DNA of 48,097 nucleotides, taken from Oleiphilaceae bacterium (GTDB lineage: Bacteria > Pseudomonadota > Gammaproteobacteria > Pseudomonadales > Oleiphilaceae). This document shows, in pieces, positions 47,528 through 48,097 of this stretch; positions within the stretch are counted from its first letter, which is position 1, and each line of letters begins with the position of its first letter. The notes under the pieces were generated by a model, which had not been told where the DNA came from, ran no database searches, and was given only the letters and a program-made list of their open reading frames with translations. Both the position numbers and the translations under genes were made by a program. Where the stretch lies: positions 1 to 48,097 of the forward strand of contig JAGXLV010000016.1 in NCBI GenBank assembly GCA_018334495.1, read 5' to 3'.

Positions 47528-47635
47528 GGACCGGCGGGTAGGGCTTTCCGAAAAACGCTGTAAATACGTCCCTGTACGCTTGGGCTCCGCCATCCCTGGC
47601 TCCGCACATTTCCGGAAAGCCCTACCCGCCGGTCC
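47528..47635. repeat. Palindromic intergenic repeat element A
   Basis: Perfect 23-base inverted arms (47528-47550 and 47613-47635, beginning GGACCGGCGGGTAGG on the left) enclose a 62-base interior. The interior includes a 35-base block at 47578-47612 that is repeated exactly, in reverse orientation, in element B. It starts 20 bases after thyA and may act as its terminator. Short reading frames through it look spurious. Confidence 0.88.
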
Positions 47636-47688
47636 ACATCAGGCTGCAGTGTCTGCGAATGAGGTCTGCAATACTGTCAGGTCGCGGG

Positions 47689-47787
47689 GGATGGGGGTGC
47701 TTGTTCAGAAATGTGCGGAGCCAGGGATGGCGGAGCCCAAGCCGCACAGGACGTCTTGAGGCGTTTTCTGAACAAGCATCCCCATCC
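47689..47787. repeat. Palindromic intergenic repeat element B, inverted copy
   Basis: Arms 47689-47711 and 47765-47787 pair at 22 of 23 positions, with one G-T pair, and enclose 53 bases. The arm sequence (left arm beginning GGATGGGGGTGCTTG) is unrelated to that of element A. The shared 35-base core lies at 47708-47742 in the opposite orientation to A. Sequence 47636-47688 between the two elements and 47788-47840 after them holds no gene that I can support. Confidence 0.85.
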
Positions 47788-47853
47788 TCGCGCAGCCCGG
47801 AGTTCACAATCCCACCACCCAAGTTCAGGATGCCCTAACCAAGAGGTCAAACA

Positions 47854-48097
47854 ATGAGGAAAGCGTTAATAGTCGCCATGTCCCAAAACCGGGTCATCGG
47901 CCGCAACAACAAACTGCCCTGGCACCTGCCGGGTGACCTGCGCTACTTCAAGCAGGCCACCATGGGCAAGCCCATCATCATGGGTCGCAAAACCTGGGAC
48001 TCCATCGGGCGGCCATTGCCGGGCCGGATGAACCTGGTGATATCCCGAGATCCGGACTGGCAGGCGCCAGTTGGGACAACCAAAGCATCATCGCTTC
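47854..48097 (+). CDS. folA: Dihydrofolate reductase, 3' truncated by the window edge
   Basis: FolA reduces dihydrofolate to tetrahydrofolate with NADPH. The first 81 codons are present; the frame runs open off the right end. The ATG at 47854 has AGAGG seven bases upstream. Recognisable positions are [16 protein letters not shown] with the active-site Asp28, [14 protein letters not shown] (39-52) and [12 protein letters not shown] (54-65), all typical of chromosomal DHFR. It follows thyA, its metabolic partner, across the two repeat elements. Confidence 0.95.
   Translation, partial: MRKALIVAMSQNRVIGRNNKLPWHLPGDLRYFKQATMGKPIIMGRKTWDSIGRPLPGRMNLVISRDPDWQAPVGTTKASSL

Noticed and set aside
47528..47787. 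CRISPR or ERIC interpretation of the thyA-folA repeats
   Set aside because: There are only two copies, in opposite orientation, with no regular spacers, and the core does not match the ERIC consensus as I recall it.
47505..47822. Short frames on both strands through the two palindromic repeats
   Set aside because: They consist of the repeat sequence itself. Related peptides from both strands are expected from an inverted repeat and do not indicate a protein.

Overview
This window is a stretch of core chromosome from a gammaproteobacterium. The gene order closely follows the Pseudomonas pattern: lpxC, then dciA convergent to it, then an M23 peptidase gene and secA; rnpB in front of mraZ; and petABC-sspA-sspB next to diaA-yraN-lpoA. 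Together with the palindromic repeats near the right end, this suggests a marine relative such as Marinobacter. That genus guess rests on recall and is only moderately secure. Almost all sequence is coding, base composition looks uniform, and I see no prophage, insertion sequence, CRISPR array, tRNA or rRNA.

Layout. 1-3634: a 5'-truncated gene that looks like the Pseudomonas-type DNA polymerase III psi subunit, then rimI, prfC and a TatD-family hydrolase. 3673-4740: rplM-rpsI with two candidate promoters and a clear terminator. 4931-7508: petABC, the cytochrome bc1 complex. 7620-8738: sspA-sspB. 8790-11685 (minus): lpoA-yraN-diaA, divergent from rsmI (11815-12687). 12756-13104: rnpB, the RNase P RNA. 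13336-30476: a complete division and cell wall (dcw) cluster, mraZ-rsmH-ftsL-ftsI-murE-murF-mraY-murD-ftsW-murG-murC-ddlB-ftsQ-ftsA-ftsZ, mostly joined by 1-8 base overlaps and preceded by a strong promoter and a six-unit MraZ-type repeat array. It is followed by lpxC. 31596-36170: dciA (minus), an M23 peptidase and secA. 36281-40801: argJ, a Nudix/ThiE-like fusion, moaC-moaA and ribA. 40841-44973 (minus): a TANGO2-like gene, then xseB-ispA-dxs. 45070-48097: a TSUP-family transporter, lgt, thyA, two palindromic repeat elements, and the start of folA, cut by the window edge.

How the genes work together. The dcw block makes lipid II from UDP-MurNAc (murC, murD, murE, murF, ddlB, mraY, murG) and builds the septum (ftsL, ftsI, ftsW, ftsQ, ftsA, ftsZ). 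lpoA, the M23 peptidase and lpxC extend the envelope theme; dxs and ispA supply prenyl diphosphates for the undecaprenyl carrier and ubiquinone. thyA and folA are linked through dihydrofolate. moaC and moaA make the molybdopterin precursor, and ribA opens riboflavin synthesis.

No new defence, secretion or biosynthetic system is visible. The signals most worth follow-up are non-coding: a pair of inverted elements between thyA and folA that share an identical 35-base core but carry unrelated 23-base palindromic arms, and the 10-base-periodic array downstream of the mraZ promoter.
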